The notes: generated by a model from the sequence alone, not told the origin. Positions 38,036 to 49,734 are shown, counted from the stretch's first letter. The stretch is DNA of 64,000 nt from Cristatella mucedo (GCA_009760855.2 WPIO01000019.1:2911501-2975500); one strand, 5' to 3'. Translations and numbers: made by a program.

Positions 38036-39720
38036 GGAGAGTTTTGTATAGCCCACTCGCAGCCTAAGCGGCTTTCGGTACGCATTCGGTAGCCAACAGA
38101 CTTCGTCTCATGCAACAAAGAGAAAGTGGGAACCATAGCAGAGTCAGCAGAGCAGTTGAGGTAGTGAGTAACATGGAAGTAGGAGCTCAGGACTGCTGAA
38201 AAGGATGAGCCATAGTCGGCAGCAGGAGAGTAGTTGCCGTTGCATAAGAACTGTGGAAGCGAGTTCCATGGTCTAGGACCTGCAGAGCTAAAGCTTCTGT
38301 CGCCAACGGTCTTTAAGCGAAGGAATAGAACAGATAATTTATTGCCCACATGGGACCTGAGGGCACGAAGAGGCTGAAACTGGTGAAACTGGTGCAGCAG
38401 TTCAGCTAGGTACGAAGGAGCCAAGCCGTGGCAAGCCTTGTGGGTCAGCATAAGAACTTTCCTCTGTATCCGTTGCTCAACCGGCAGCCATCATTGCTCT
38501 TTTAGCAAAGGAGACACATGCTCAAACCTCTGGGACTTGAAGTCTAGCCTTGCAGCCATATTCATAGTCAGCTGCAGTGGCCTAATTGCTTTCTTTGGTC
38601 GCCTAGCCAAAAGGTAATTACAAGAATCAAGCTGAGACAGAACTAAGGAGCTAGTTAAATATTTTGCAAGCCACTGTGGAAGACAGCTCCTAATCTTGGA
38701 TAGGGATCTGACGTGATGGCAAGCTGTAGAAGCAGTCTTTTGAATGAAGCTTTTAAAATTGAGGCAGCTGTCGAAAACGACACCTAAATTTCGAGCACGT
38801 GGTGATGGTTGCACGACAGCATCACCTATTAGAAGCGCAAAGCCTTTTAATCCAGCCACATGCTTAGGGTATCCTATGAGCAGTAGTTCGGTTTTATCGT
38901 CATTTAGTTTCTATGAGTTTTCCGACATCCAGGATCGAATGTCGGCAAGGCAAGCATTCAGTTTCTCAGCTGCGGCAGCAGATTCCGACGGTTTGAAGGA
39001 CAAATACAGCTGAGTATCGTCAGCATAAAAGTGATATCCTACTCCATGGGCCTTAATCACTTTTTCCAGAGGTTGAGTATAAATGGAGAACAGCAAGGGA
39101 CCGAGTACAGACATTTGAGGGGCTTCACAGGTGACCCGTCTCGTGTGTGAGACCTGAACCCCACACGACTCGGATTGAACACGATAAGATAAGTACGATT
39201 TAAATCACGCCAGCGCTTTGCTGCCAGACCGATCGTTGTTCTCAAGCGTTCAAGTAGAACAGCATGATCAATGGTGTCGAAGGCAGCTGACAGATCTAGC
39301 AGTGCTAGGGCAGTGACATTACCGTCATCGTTGCCAAGTAGAATGTCACAGTTAACACGGATGAGAGAAGTATAAGTGGAGTGCTGCCTCTTGAACCCTG
39401 ATTGAAATGTTTCTGACATTTCATTCTTTTCCATATGTTCAACTAGCTGCTTAGCAACAATTTTTTCAAGAATTTTTTACTAGAAAGGAAGAAGGGAAAC
39501 TGGGCGATAGTTTGCAACAACTTCTGTATCTAATCCAGGTTTTTAAGTATGGGTCTAACGGTTGCCGATTTGAAGGACTTGGGGACGACCCAGTTTACCA
39601 AAGAAGCATAAAAAATCTCGGTTATGGCAGGGCAAAGGTGGCCTGCCAGTGAAGACCACAGAGATGAGGTCTTCTCAGGAGACGAGCAGCTCAGGAGGCA
39701 AGACACGACTTCCATTCCTT
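38036..39720 (-). mobile_element. CR1/L2-group LINE (family 2), 5'-truncated
   Basis: A second, distinct element on the minus strand. Its order is WVVPKSFKSATVRPILKNLD near 39530-39610, QSGFKRQHSTYTSLIRV, LLDLSAAFDTIDHAVLLERL (39057-39434), SVLGPLLFSIYTQPLE, catalytic FYADDTQLYLSFKP (38911-39114), LASNLGVVFDSCLNF-type region (38491-38859) and GLAPSYLAELL with GDRSFSSAGPRPWNSLP (38029-38451). At least three frame breaks are visible. The 3' end lacks the stem-loop and ATT tail of family 1. Confidence 0.88.
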
Positions 39721-39724
39721 CTCC

Positions 39725-41060
39725 ATCATTCTACTGTGACACTTGCAAGCTGGGGCGAAATTTCAGCTCAGAGTTCCGACATAGTTCTTTCTCCAAAGAG
39801 ATACAAAGAGCATTAGAGAAAGGGTGCACACCTGCGATGCAAGCAGCATATTTGCTATTAGCTCCTAGCGACAATCGACTCGATCAACCTGTAAAAGGAA
39901 GGTACAAGAAAAGGACAGCATCGGCTGTTGGAAAAGTATGATGCCCTTCAACGTCTGCATCATGCCACACTGTCAAGCTCTGCTAGCTCACACAATGTTC
40001 CATCGGCAGGTCTGCGCATTGGCTCCGTGAGTGGGCACATTGCCTAACTGTGACAGCCAGACAGCTTCCAGCAATTTCTATGAGGCACAGACGGCCACGG
40101 CCCCTTATTCAACGACTGCACGGCCCGATACAGTGCCGACACGACTTTTATCCTTGACAAATGCATTCGTGAAATACTTTGACCTTTGGCCTCTTTGTAA
40201 CTGCTCTGTAGGCTTCCAACAGCTTCCATCTTGGGAAAGTTGCTTGGCATGAAGCAACATGAAGGACGCCACTCGAAATTACCTTCCACTAGCTTCCACT
40301 CTCACCTGATTGACTTTTTGGGTGGAAAAATTGTTTCGGACGATCAGATGACGATAAAGCAATAAAAACTGCCGTTCGATCGTGCTCCCTTTTCAGCAGA
40401 TATAACGTGTCTAGAGAGACTATATTAAATTTATTATTATTACTATTAAAACCTGTGAGCTATACCAGAATGGTCTGCACTGGCCTTAGTCTTAGTCTAG
40501 CGAGTTGGGGAGCAGGAGAGCGCCAAAAAATTATTCGTTGCCAGCAGCTACGAGTCAGGGGGTGTTGAAGTAAGCCCTAGGCTCCACCTTCCCTCTGGCA
40601 TGCAGGCGGCCCTTTAAGTCAGGCAGCACTCCATCGTTTGTGCATCCACGGTTGGTCGAGCTGCTAAAAGCAGCAGCCTCGATTGACAGCTTTCAAGCAA
40701 TGAGAAGGCAGGTGTGTTTTTTTCTCCACCTATGAAAGATTGCTGACCATTGATTGAGACCTGGGTTGTTGTTTCGTCCATTGGCACTAGTGCCGGGCAG
40801 CGGGACGCCTGTTGACATTGCCAGCACACTCGTTTGCTGTTCGAACCGCTCAGCAGCAGATGCAGTCGATCGGGTCCTCCGGCCACGCTCAGTCGCCATG
40901 TCCACGGCACACAGGCAGCGACGGCATCACAGGACGTCGGTCCCTAGTGGAAGCATCAGCAGCAGCGAGCCGACTCCGAGCAGCTTCTGCGGCAGCTCAG
41001 GCCTCGGGGAGCCTCGGAGTGGGCAGAGGAGGAGCCGGCCAGGGCAGGGAGCAGAATTGC
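39725..41060. other. upstream region of the unrecognised gene
   Basis: AT-rich to about 40500, then GC-rich from 40740. ATG near 40898 (GTCGCC context) opens a Ser/Arg-rich frame ending at 41131. Promoter or 5' UTR are likely here but cannot be fixed. Confidence 0.4.
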
Positions 41061-41150
41061 TAGGAAGAAAGGAGGCATCGGCTGCTCCTGCTGCTGCTAG
41101 TGCCTCGGCAAGCCCCGAGCAGGAAGCCTGAGAGGGAAAAGGCAGCGCCG

Positions 41151-41542
41151 ATGAATCAACGATCAAATCCGAGGCAGCGCTTGGTCCTGCAGAACATCCT
41201 AATGGCCAGCCTCATGCATGACGGCGAGAGCACAGACTGCCAGTACGACATCCGTCGGCCGTCGGTGTCCGAGGAGCCATTGCCGTGGCGGCAGAGACCA
41301 CAAGTGGCAGCAGTCGGCAAAACTAGTTCTGCCGGTTCCAGCACCGGCGGCAGTGGTGGCAGCGGTCTAGAGTGTGCAACCTTGGCCAGGCAGGCGTACA
41401 GAGCAAAGGGCTATAGAGTACTCAGCCAGACCTCTAAGATTGAGTTCATCGGGCCATACCTTGCCGGTCAAGCTCGACCTGTTGTAAGAGGCACGACTCG
41501 TGCCGCAGCATCGGTATCCACAGTGGCCGAAGCCGCGGCAGC
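41151..41542 (+). CDS. unrecognised gene, first recognised coding exon
   Basis: The first in-frame ATG after the stop near 41061 is at 41151. Its -3 base is C, so the start is not certain, and ATGs at 41203 and 41215 are alternatives. The encoded segment is basic, then Ser/Gly-rich around residues 65-80, and contains LARQAYRAKGYRVLSQTSK. The donor after GCAGC is GTGAGT and leaves phase 2. A different frame upstream (ATG near 40898, strong context) is also open until 41131 and might be 5' UTR or an alternative N-terminus. Confidence 0.65.
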
Positions 41543-42147
41543 GTGAGTATCTATCTCGTTCGTGTAAATGCATGCGACAACTCGTCTGCATGACGTCTAG
41601 ACACGTGCATTTATAGGATCGATGTGCATGCGATCAAATTTCCACGTTTCGCATTTGTGTGGCTTCCTCGTGATAAAGAACAATGATCCGCGACAGGCCA
41701 TGCCTGGAAGTTAGCAGCTGCCAATCATCGATTGAAGCTGCTGCATTGGATCTGACTCTGCTACGATCCAGCTGGCTCACCGAGTTTGGCTTTGTACCTA
41801 TTACAAGAGAGGGTTGCTAATCCTTATTTTGATGCTCTGCATAGAGTGCTGCAACAGAGACAGAGACAGAGTAGTGCCTGTGCAGCTATACGAGATAGTG
41901 CAGTGCAAATGAATTTGTGCGGGCATGCACAGCTTGTGATTGTACAGCTAGCCATCTTGGCTGAATTGCATTCTGGCAACTGAGTCTGTTCTTGCTGTGG
42001 CAGAAATCGCTAATGATCCCCATACGTTATAATGGCAACCGGATCGAGCTTCGAGATGGGTGGGGAAGTTGCCCGTAATCACAAAACGACTCTCCCTTTG
42101 CATTCCCACTTCCTCCCTCCCACTCCTCACACTTCCCATTTCTCTCT

Positions 42148-42216
<69 letters not shown>

Positions 42217-45200
42217 TCTCCCTTCCGCCCCAGCACTGCCGAACCCTCCCCTGCTCTGCTTCGCCTCTGCAGCCCAAGCACAAACCCAAGTTTGAGCGTG
42301 CCAAGCGAAGCATGAAGCAACTCTCTATTCGTTCTGCAGCTCGTCGAAGTCCCCGATCAGCACCTTTCCGGCAAGCGACATCTTAGCGACATACAATGAC
42401 AGCCGCGACCGGCTCATGGCTGAGAGTAAGCTGCCTGCGTTCGGATCGGAGGCAGCAGCTTCCAGTCTCGAAAGACTGTCAAAGCAGAGTGACGCTAACG
42501 GGCAAGCACCTGTGGGCCTTCACTATCGCCACCGAGAAAAGGGTAAGGCAGTGTTGTGTTGTTTTGCTGCACAGAACTCCTTCTGGCGATACCCACCCCC
42601 ACGTTAGTTGCCATAAATTAAAAATGTGCTTTCAATGTTCTCACAGAGCGGAGAAGAAAGTGGAACTGATTCTGCTTTGTTGTATCTGGAGCTATTTCCG
42701 TATACTTGACTAGCGAAATAGTCAACATTTTCGAAGGATAGTATTTTGTAATACCCTCGGAGCGCTACGAAGTAACATTCATTCGGCCGTATTCGTATTT
42801 CATCAATTATCTCTTCCCTAAAAATTTATCACAGAAACTGCACTTGGCATTTTCTCAGCAATCGCCAAGGTTTTGAAACGTGCTAGTCTGGGAACGCTCA
42901 ACCATAGTCCTGACTTTGCTCGAAGCGATCCTAGAAATAGATCATTAGAATGGATAGCTTTAGAAACAAAAATCATGTTACATCTTTTCAAACAAGGAAG
43001 GAACAAGAGCATAATTTTAAACTATTTCTTAGATCTTGACTCATTCTTCTTGCCAAATGAGTACAGTAAATTAAACTTGCTTCTTCTAGTCGAAATGGAA
43101 ACTTTAATAAATGCATATCGGCGGGCTTTTAGCCTCTTGGGTGTTTACCAATTCGTTCCTGTGGCACTTGTATACTATTCCAATACTCTTCTTTCATCAG
43201 GAAACGAGCATGGCGGTTTATAGCTCAAACTTCGCTATTGATTTCTAGCACAGTCTCGAATCAGGTCATGCCTACACTACGTCAGCACTCCTCAATCCTC
43301 GGCTATTTCTGACAATGAGATTGGCACAGCCGGCAAGATGCATTTTCGAGAGAATGAAAAATTCTCACTTCGCCATGCTTTGTTGGTACAACCATAAACT
43401 ATCCTTCAAAGGCTACAACTTTTTTCAAACTAACTTGAAGCCACACATATTTCAACGGCGGACATAAATTACGCATGTCATTCAAGCGTAGTAGGCTAAC
43501 CGAAGTTGAAACGTGCGAAATTTACGACACATATTGCAGCATCATAGTAATCCTACCGTGGTAGTATTTTTGCCGTGATTTAAAAAATATGCAATTTCTG
43601 AGATTTGCGTCGATTCCCTGAGTGACCAAATTTGTTGTGCCAGCGCTGCATGCACATACTGTGCCTGCATGTACAGGTAGCTACATATACAGGACAAATC
43701 TAAATATGACGTATGTATACTTATCCCTGCATGCCTGAATCTGGGTAAGTGGGGGATACGATCTCTCGTCGCCGACCACATCATATGTAATGGTCCAGCT
43801 CGGCTAGAAATTGCAAATAAAAACATCCACCTGCTCTTTCTGGAAGTTCATCACGATTCGGCCTGAGTAGGCGTCGAGAGAAATAACGAGTCTAAATTTC
43901 GATAGATCGGTTTGGCCAGGGCAGTGACGAAACCTGGAGGCTTTGGGGTCATTCCTGCCTTCGGCGAGCATTGTCTGCCCTCTGTCCTACTCTATTACAG
44001 TCGTACCTTCGGTCGTCTGACATAGGTCGGCTTACGTAAGTCTGCAAGTCCCGTAGAATTTTTTCTGCTACTGTTCATGTACAGTATACAGTACATGCGT
44101 GCTGAAATTGTGCGTGTTCATACTTAAACGCATATATGCTTCCTTCCCAGTGTTGTGTGCGCCTGCTGTGCGTCTTCTGCTGTTGACATTGGCGAAGCGC
44201 CCTGACACAAATGTACATGCCTCACCTGTGGCCAATAGTTAAGCCATAGACGCAGGCCAGCGTCATGCCACTAATGCACGTTATATTTCATGTCATCTGC
44301 TGCGATTGATCGAGCTCTCGTATATGCATGCGTTGAGAGCACTAAAGAGAGAGTCTCGTTTACTGCTCACATTCTCGCGCCGTGTCTCTGTGGGACTCCC
44401 ACAAGACCTGCCGCCGCCGGAGCCGCTGTTATACAATGCCAGCACGTGTTAAGTACCTAGAAAGAGATTTAGTTATCTGAGGGCCCTACCCAAATGTTTT
44501 ATCAGAATTAATTTTGCTGCTATTATTATATGGAGAGAAAATAAACCCAGTGGTAGTAACCTTGCATACATGAATTGTGCCTGCCCGAATGTGTATATAG
44601 ATGCTATATAAATATACCGTCTTTATAGAGCGAGGTATACGGTGTGCCGAAGCATACCAGATGTTACCCCACGATCGGCAGTTGAGCAAGATAACTCTTC
44701 TACGCGGAAGGAATGGGCGTCTACGTTTACTAGAGCAGGCCTTTCAGCTGCCAGCAGTTTGTCCGGGCAGCAATATATGGGCTTTGTCAATTAAAAAAAA
44801 AGCGAAGTAGCCAAGAAAGTGCAGCCGGGATACCGAAACCGAAACAGTTTACTGCACACCCTGGACGCTTGGGGGAGGGAAGGAGGGAGGGAGGGAGGAA
44901 GTGGCGACTTGCAGCTCCTAGGATGCAAACTCCTGGTGCTGCTGCCTGGCTCGCTCTCGCCTCACTGCCTGCGCCGGCCGGCGCACCGGCTCCAATGCTC
45001 CCGCCCGTCCAGCGCGCCACCGCAGCTGCCGCCACTGCAGCTGCCGCTGCTGCTGCCGCGGCATTGCCGTTTCAAGCCGCCGAGCCACATCGCGTGCGAG
45101 CGAGTGGTGCTCCTCTCTCTCCAGCAGCAGACAGAGCCGAGAGGCCGAGCGCCTACGGAAACGGTGCAACGACCGCCGGCTTCGACGACGACGAGGACTC

Positions 45201-47745
45201 GGCGATGCCGGCGAGCGTCAGAGCGAGGAACCAGTTCAGGCCGAACGGCTTACGCAGTAGCGCTCTGTCCAGCAACTCGCAGCAGGACGGCAGCGGCGGC
45301 GGCGGTGGCCTCATCGCAGCGCCGCCGAAGCAGCCACAGCACCCTAGTCTGTTGATGGTTTCCGGTAAGCTTGCTCTAGCTAGCGGCGGCCGCCAACGCT
45401 CGTCCGTACTATCTGTGCTGCGATCGCGATAGCAACGATTCAAGCCCGGTGCAGCGGCCTGCCATCTTCGCTAGCCGTATTATGCATGTCGACACAACGT
45501 GTACGTTACTTTTTAACCATGCGGACGGTCACCCTTCTTTTACGGCGTATGTAAATTGCTTAGAAAAATATTAGGTTCTCTTCGGAGGGGGGGCTATGCA
45601 AGTTATTTTATTTTTGTCATTATTATTATTATTCGCTGCGTGGAGGGAATGCGTTGTCGCCGTTCGCCTCCAACCTAATCCCTACGAAACCTTAGCAGTC
45701 AGCTGCCTCGGGGGATCGCGAAACGGTAACTTACAAATCTGAAAGAAGTCTGAAAACGATTCCGAAAGAATTGCTTAATAATTAAACGTTGACGATTCCT
45801 AAAGAAATGCTTATTAATTAAACATTGACCCAACTTGAGTGATAACCATGATAAGATTGGATTGTTTGACAACAGTCTCTGCAACTTGATAAAAACCTCT
45901 CTCATTATCATTCACTGTCTGTCCAAAAGTTTGAGTAAATCAGCAGCCTAAGTGGTTATCGGTACGCATTCGGTAGCCTATAGAATCATTTGACGCAACG
46001 AAGAGAAATTGAGAACCATAGCTGAGTCAGGAGAGCAGTTGAGGTAGCGAGTAGCATGTTCTAAGTAGCAGCTCAGTACGTAGCGTACTGTCATTGTATA
46101 TGCTCAATATAAACCTGTTTAGAATGCACATGTAGAGATTATTATACTATGTATTGTAATAGGATATACAACAAAATAGATTGTTGGTACATGCCTTGCT
46201 TGCGTGTACGAGTACGATGCGATTACGATTTAATGTCGAGCTGGAAATAATTTATTCTTGTAGTCTCTCCAGCTCGACATTAAATCGTAATTGCATCACA
46301 AGCATGCACGCGGCTAGGCGCCACGAGTAGGCCCGAGCGCGAATGTAGTCGTTTAAAGCCGTCGTGGCTAGAGATCCTGCGTTGAGAGCAGACGAACGAC
46401 GCTTCAATAGAAGTCGAACGGTAACGGACTGGAGGCCGGGAGCCAGAGCTTTCGGGATCGATTCCCGCTCTGAGAGCAAAATCCGGTGCCGAAGAAGAGG
46501 CGCTGGTCGTGCCGCCCGCAGAGAACTCGCTCGTTCTTCCGAGAGGAGGGCACAGGCAAGGATGGGTAGGATGAGAAGCTCTTCCCGACTTCTTACGCCC
46601 GTCATTCTTGACGGACGCGATGTTTACATACAAACAATCAGTGCGCGCTCGCATTATTGTTGTCGTATAACAGCTGGCAAATGAAACGATTCACTCAAGC
46701 TTCCGTTGGGGCTGACTTGTAGGCGCAGTCAAATTACTCCGCTCCTCGCCTCCGAGAAAACCACCGCGAATTCGATACCAAGATATCGCGAGATATCGAA
46801 GGAAGAGAGAGCGGGCACCGAGAGTTAATAATAATAATAATAATAATGCACTTGATAAAGCGCCCTCAGAGAACTTAATCTCTCTCTAGGCGCTTTACAT
46901 TTGCTGCAAAGGGAAATGCAATTGAATGGTGAGTAAAATCCTGCTTGATAAACAAACAAAATGAATAACATGGTTAGGGGTGACATGCACAGGGTCAGCA
47001 TGCAAATGTGGTTAGAGTTCGTACGTTTCCCTCTCAGGAATTAGTCAGCATCACGCTGGACGAGAGCGCGACGAAGACTTGACGGAGGAGCGCGAGTCGG
47101 CTGCCGGCGGTGACGGCTCGCAGGCGCTGTGGCAGCCGGCGACAGCGGCGTCCGGGGGCGCCGCTGCCGCCGCGTCGACGCGAGTCTCGGCGGTGCAGGC
47201 CGGCGGGCCACCGCCGCCGGGCAGCGGCCCGCGGCGGTCGTTGAACAAGACCGGCAGCACGACTTGGCGCAGCCAGAGTCACAGCAGCGGCGGCAGCAGC
47301 AGCTTCAGCGGCTCGTCCGGCCGGGCGAGCAAGAAAGAAGGTACAGAGCTATAGCCTCGCATCGCGCTCGCGACGAGGCGACCGCGCGTCCGGTCGAATC
47401 CGTGAATCTGCAACAGAAGCTTCCGGCGCTCGAGCACCTGTCGAGCGGGTGCCTCTCGCGGGGGGGGGCGCGCTCTAAAGACTCGCCGCAAAGACGCTTC
47501 GCTTTCGCACATTCGCACACGCTTCGCTTCTGCGCCGCTCGTCTCGGCGGGTCAGCAGCAGCTCGAGCGCTCCTCGCCGCGCGTACTTTCCGTTCGCAGT
47601 CGAGCCGACTTACGCCGACCCGCTCTTGGGCGCGCCCAGCTCGCTGCAGTCGCGGCTGGCCGAGCTGTCCGCTCTCGAGTCGGAGACGGTGCGCTGGGAG
47701 AAGGCGCGGAAGCTGAAGAAAAAGGGCAGGGACAGGGACGACTGA
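41151..47745 (+). CDS. unrecognised five-exon gene, Ser/Ala-rich protein with basic C-terminal coil
   Basis: Exons 41151-41542, 42340-42542, 45125-45364, 47038-47340 and 47600-47745 join with agreeing phases (2, 1, 1, 1) at four GT-AG introns and end in TGA, giving about 427 residues. The N-terminal part has a basic ATG-proximal segment and the phrase KIEFIGPYLAGQ. The middle has DILATYNDSRDRLMAESKLP, then low-complexity Ser/Gly/Ala/Pro stretches. The C-terminus is LQSRLAELSALESETVRWEK followed by a Lys/Arg-rich tail, probably a short coiled coil. An AATAAA lies at 48095. TSKIEFIGPYLAGQ weakly recalls the PYL-GQWPRD motif of FAM117/GLCCI1 proteins, but the rest does not, so I assign no function. 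The 5' end is unresolved: the frame is open upstream to a stop near 41061, and an upstream exon could exist. Confidence 0.72.
42150..42212 (+). repeat. (CT)n microsatellite in an intron
   Basis: A 63-bp CT run upstream of the exon at 42340. Confidence 0.98.
42340..42542 (+). CDS. unrecognised gene, second exon
   Basis: The acceptor is TTCTGCAG and the donor GTAAGG. The in-phase reading is SSKSPISTFPASDILATYND and continues to a HYRHREK end. Both junction phases (2 in, 1 out) agree with their neighbours. The preceding intron contains a (CT)n tract at 42150-42212. Confidence 0.7.
43996..44050 (+). mobile_element. possible Tigger-like terminal repeat
   Basis: TACAGTCGTACCTTCGGTCG and GGCTTACGTAAGTCTG resemble a Tigger terminus after a TA. 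No transposase remnant or opposite TIR was found. Confidence 0.35.
44452..44530 (+). repeat. degenerate LINE-type 3' stem-loop and tail
   Basis: TACCTAGAAAGAGATTTAGT, TATCTGAGGGCCC and a weak ATT-rich end correspond to the family 1 tail with several changes. Confidence 0.6.
45125..45364 (+). CDS. unrecognised gene, third exon
   Basis: A good pyrimidine tract (CTCCTCTCTCTCCAG) precedes the exon. A tandem CAG-CAG offers an acceptor 3 bases later with the same frame. The segment has an acidic DDDEDS cluster, RARNQFRPNGLRSSALSSNS and a poly-Gly run, and ends at LLMVS in phase 1 before GTAAGC. The frame is also open upstream of the acceptor to 44869, but that Ala-rich stretch looks non-coding. 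Confidence 0.7.
45548..45640 (+). repeat. very degenerate LINE-type 3' tail
   Basis: TTAGAAAAATATTAGGTTCT, then GGAGGGGGGGCT and TCATTATTATTATTATT, in the expected order and spacing. Confidence 0.45.
45941..46078 (-). mobile_element. LINE family 2, 3'-end fragment
   Basis: GGTACGCATTCGGTAGCC, then GAGAACCATAGCTGAGTCAG and GAGCAGTTGAGGTAGCGAGT, match 38070-38200 and begin at nearly the same boundary. It is an independent, 5'-truncated insertion in the intron of the unrecognised gene. Confidence 0.8.
46216..46297. repeat. 30-bp inverted repeat (24 perfect), 22-nt loop
   Basis: Arms 46222-46245 and 46268-46291 pair perfectly (inner end GTCGAGCTGGA / TCCAGCTCGAC). After one mismatch GATGC / GCATC adds five pairs. 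It lies in the third intron of the unrecognised gene. Confidence 0.95.
46828..47014 (-). mobile_element. LINE family 1, 3'-end fragment next to an exon
   Basis: The same tail, stem-loop and 3' UTR as the other copies. It is cut off at the ATGTGGTTAG block about 24 bp upstream of the exon starting at 47038. It lies antisense in the intron of the unrecognised gene. Confidence 0.9.
47038..47340 (+). CDS. unrecognised gene, fourth exon
   Basis: The acceptor is TTTCCCTCTCAG and the donor AAG/GTACAG, both phase 1. It is very GC-rich. It encodes an acidic start, Ala/Gly/Pro-rich low complexity, and then RRSLNKTGSTTWRSQSHSS with a long Ser/Gly tract. A LINE 3' fragment ends about 24 bp before the exon, so branch point and upstream context are transposon-derived. 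Confidence 0.72.
47600..47745 (+). CDS. unrecognised gene, last exon and stop
   Basis: The acceptor is TTCGCAG and the exon is entered in phase 1. It reads EPTYADPLLGAPSS, then the heptad-like LQSRLAELSALESETVRWEK, a Lys/Arg-rich stretch and an RDRDD end at TGA 47743-47745. This is the best conserved-looking part of the protein. The 3' UTR probably runs to the AATAAA at 48095. Confidence 0.75.
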
Positions 47746-48094
47746 GAGGAGCGAGCGGGGACAGGCGGCGCGCTGCCGTCGTCAACCGGTGCCGCCGCGC
47801 ACCGAAGGGCGGCGGGGCGTACGCCGCCGAGAGCCCTTGCCGGGTTTAATTGGCGACTGTCAACGCGCGACCTTCTACGGCCCTGACGATCCGCGCGCAT
47901 CGGGCCGCTCGGCGGGTCGCGTCCACGAACGCCGAGTCAAGCCCGTCGCAGTCGTTCCGACGCGCCGACTAGCCGGCGGTGGTGGTCGGCCGAGGTCTCG
48001 GCTGACCACAATCCAGTACCATGTACTTGACGCTGGCGGTTTTATTTTTGTAATATTTTTATGAGCGCATCACTTCTGATAAAAAGAAGATTCG

Positions 48095-48100
48095 AATAAA
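48095..48100 (+). terminator. poly(A) signal of the unrecognised gene
   Basis: A canonical AATAAA lies 350 bp after the stop codon, where GC content falls abruptly from the exon's high level. The cleavage site itself cannot be read. Confidence 0.55.
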
Positions 48101-49020
48101 TGACTTTAGTTAGTATCTGATCGCAGCTTGCTTGAAATTAGTCGTTGCGTTTCGCCCTCGCCAACTTCGAAATACGCATCCCAGTAGAGCTAGAGCAGAA
48201 GCTTTCGCGATACACTGCTTCACCGCTTCACTGCAGAGCAGGTAGGGTGAGGGAGAATCGCTCACGCTCTTGTTAGCGTTTGCTAGAAAGATCAAGGGGT
48301 GGCAGGCAGGCCGCAAAAAACATCGCAGTTTAGTCGGCGACGCCAGTCGTGAGACGCATTCTCTTCTACATCTTGACTGGCACTTAATATTTTAACCGAT
48401 TCGTCGACGGATGTCACCCGAGAATCGTCGCATTGTCACAGCAGCGGTAACAGGCTACTCTAACAGAGTTCCGATCGGAATCTGGTCCGACCAAACTTGC
48501 GATTATTGCGGTGCCTGAATGAGTCAAGGCTGGCCTTTTATTAGCAGCGATTATATCTGGGATGGATGCAGCATTGAACAAGCTAGCCAGAAAACGTGGC
48601 CGTAACAGATGTACTCAACCAAGGCCGTAGTCGCGGCTCAAATCCCTTCTTCCGCTGTCAGAGCAACCCTAGTCACGGGCAACTGCCTTGAGGCCATCGG
48701 AACTTACCTTAATCCCGTAATTTCTGGACTTTCGATAAACCGGAACTTGCAACTGAGAAATCTCAAGAAATACCGCTAAACCTGCAGTATGCCTGCTAAA
48801 AACTGAGGGATGGCTACGCCAGTCACGAACGTGTCGGCAAGGTCTAACTAAAATCAAGCAGAATCTTTCAAAGCACTCCCTAGTAGGCGAAACGCATCAA
48901 ACATCAAGTCCTGCTTAGTGACCTCTTAAGTCAAGTCGTCATTTGTCCGCTCAAGCCAACTTGAACGTACACTGTAAAGGCATATCTCTAACAAACGCTA
49001 ACTCCAGCGATTAAAATTAC

Positions 49021-49044
49021 GGGCCTTAAATGCCTTTAAGGCCC
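49021..49044. repeat. 10-bp inverted repeat, 4-nt loop
   Basis: GGGCCTTAAA and TTTAAGGCCC flank TGCC. Confidence 0.9.
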
Positions 49045-49734
49045 ATAAGCTGCGACAGATAACAAGTACGTTGAAAGAAATCATGTGTCGGGTCTCGCCC
49101 TAAAATTCAAGTAAGAACGATGAACATGGCAGCGTATTCAATGCCGTTCAGATATGGCCGGCGCAGCACTTTACCACGACCGATCTCGCACGCTTCGATT
49201 GCTCCCGCTACTAAGCCCGCCCACCCGCCCGACGTCGTGACCCGTAAAAAAAGCGAACTGCCCATTTTCTTGGACAGGGTCCCATTACCATGCGCGGGAT
49301 TATTTACTAGCCATTAACCTAACCGCTGAATCATTCTTAGTTCGGCGATAATATAGTTGCATTTCACGATCCGGGTATTGAGTTTTTTATTGAGTCCTGG
49401 ACCCCAAGTTTTTATTACACGTAATGCAAAAGCTGCTAAAGCTGTTCAGCCGCTACATAAATAAGATTGCTGAGTCAGCATATATTTAAACTTTCTTTCA
49501 CTAAATTAGGCAGTAACCGTCGGACTCGATAAAACCGCACGCCACAGTCAACTGGGATATTATGTCTTCTTTCGGCAGCGCTTCTGCGTTAGCTCTCTTG
49601 CAATGATGCAATCCCACATCGTGGGTTAAACATGGATTCTTCAAAGCGAATAATTGTTGCTTCACTGCCTCCCATTCAGTCATCCTTTTAGCTTCAACTT
49701 CAAAATTTGATCGTACTTCCTTTAATCGTATGTA

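Larger units (their letters stand above)
42543..45124 (+). other. intron of the unrecognised gene
   Basis: Implied by the junctions at 42542 and 45125. It contains an AT-rich part, a Tigger-like end near 43996 and a LINE-type tail at 44452. The frame at 42873-43223 has no known motif. Confidence 0.6.

Noticed and set aside
44869-45124. Ala-rich N-terminal extension of the exon at 45125
   Set aside because: A strong pyrimidine tract and acceptor at 45124 give a phase that fits the upstream exon. The extension is low-complexity and probably intronic.
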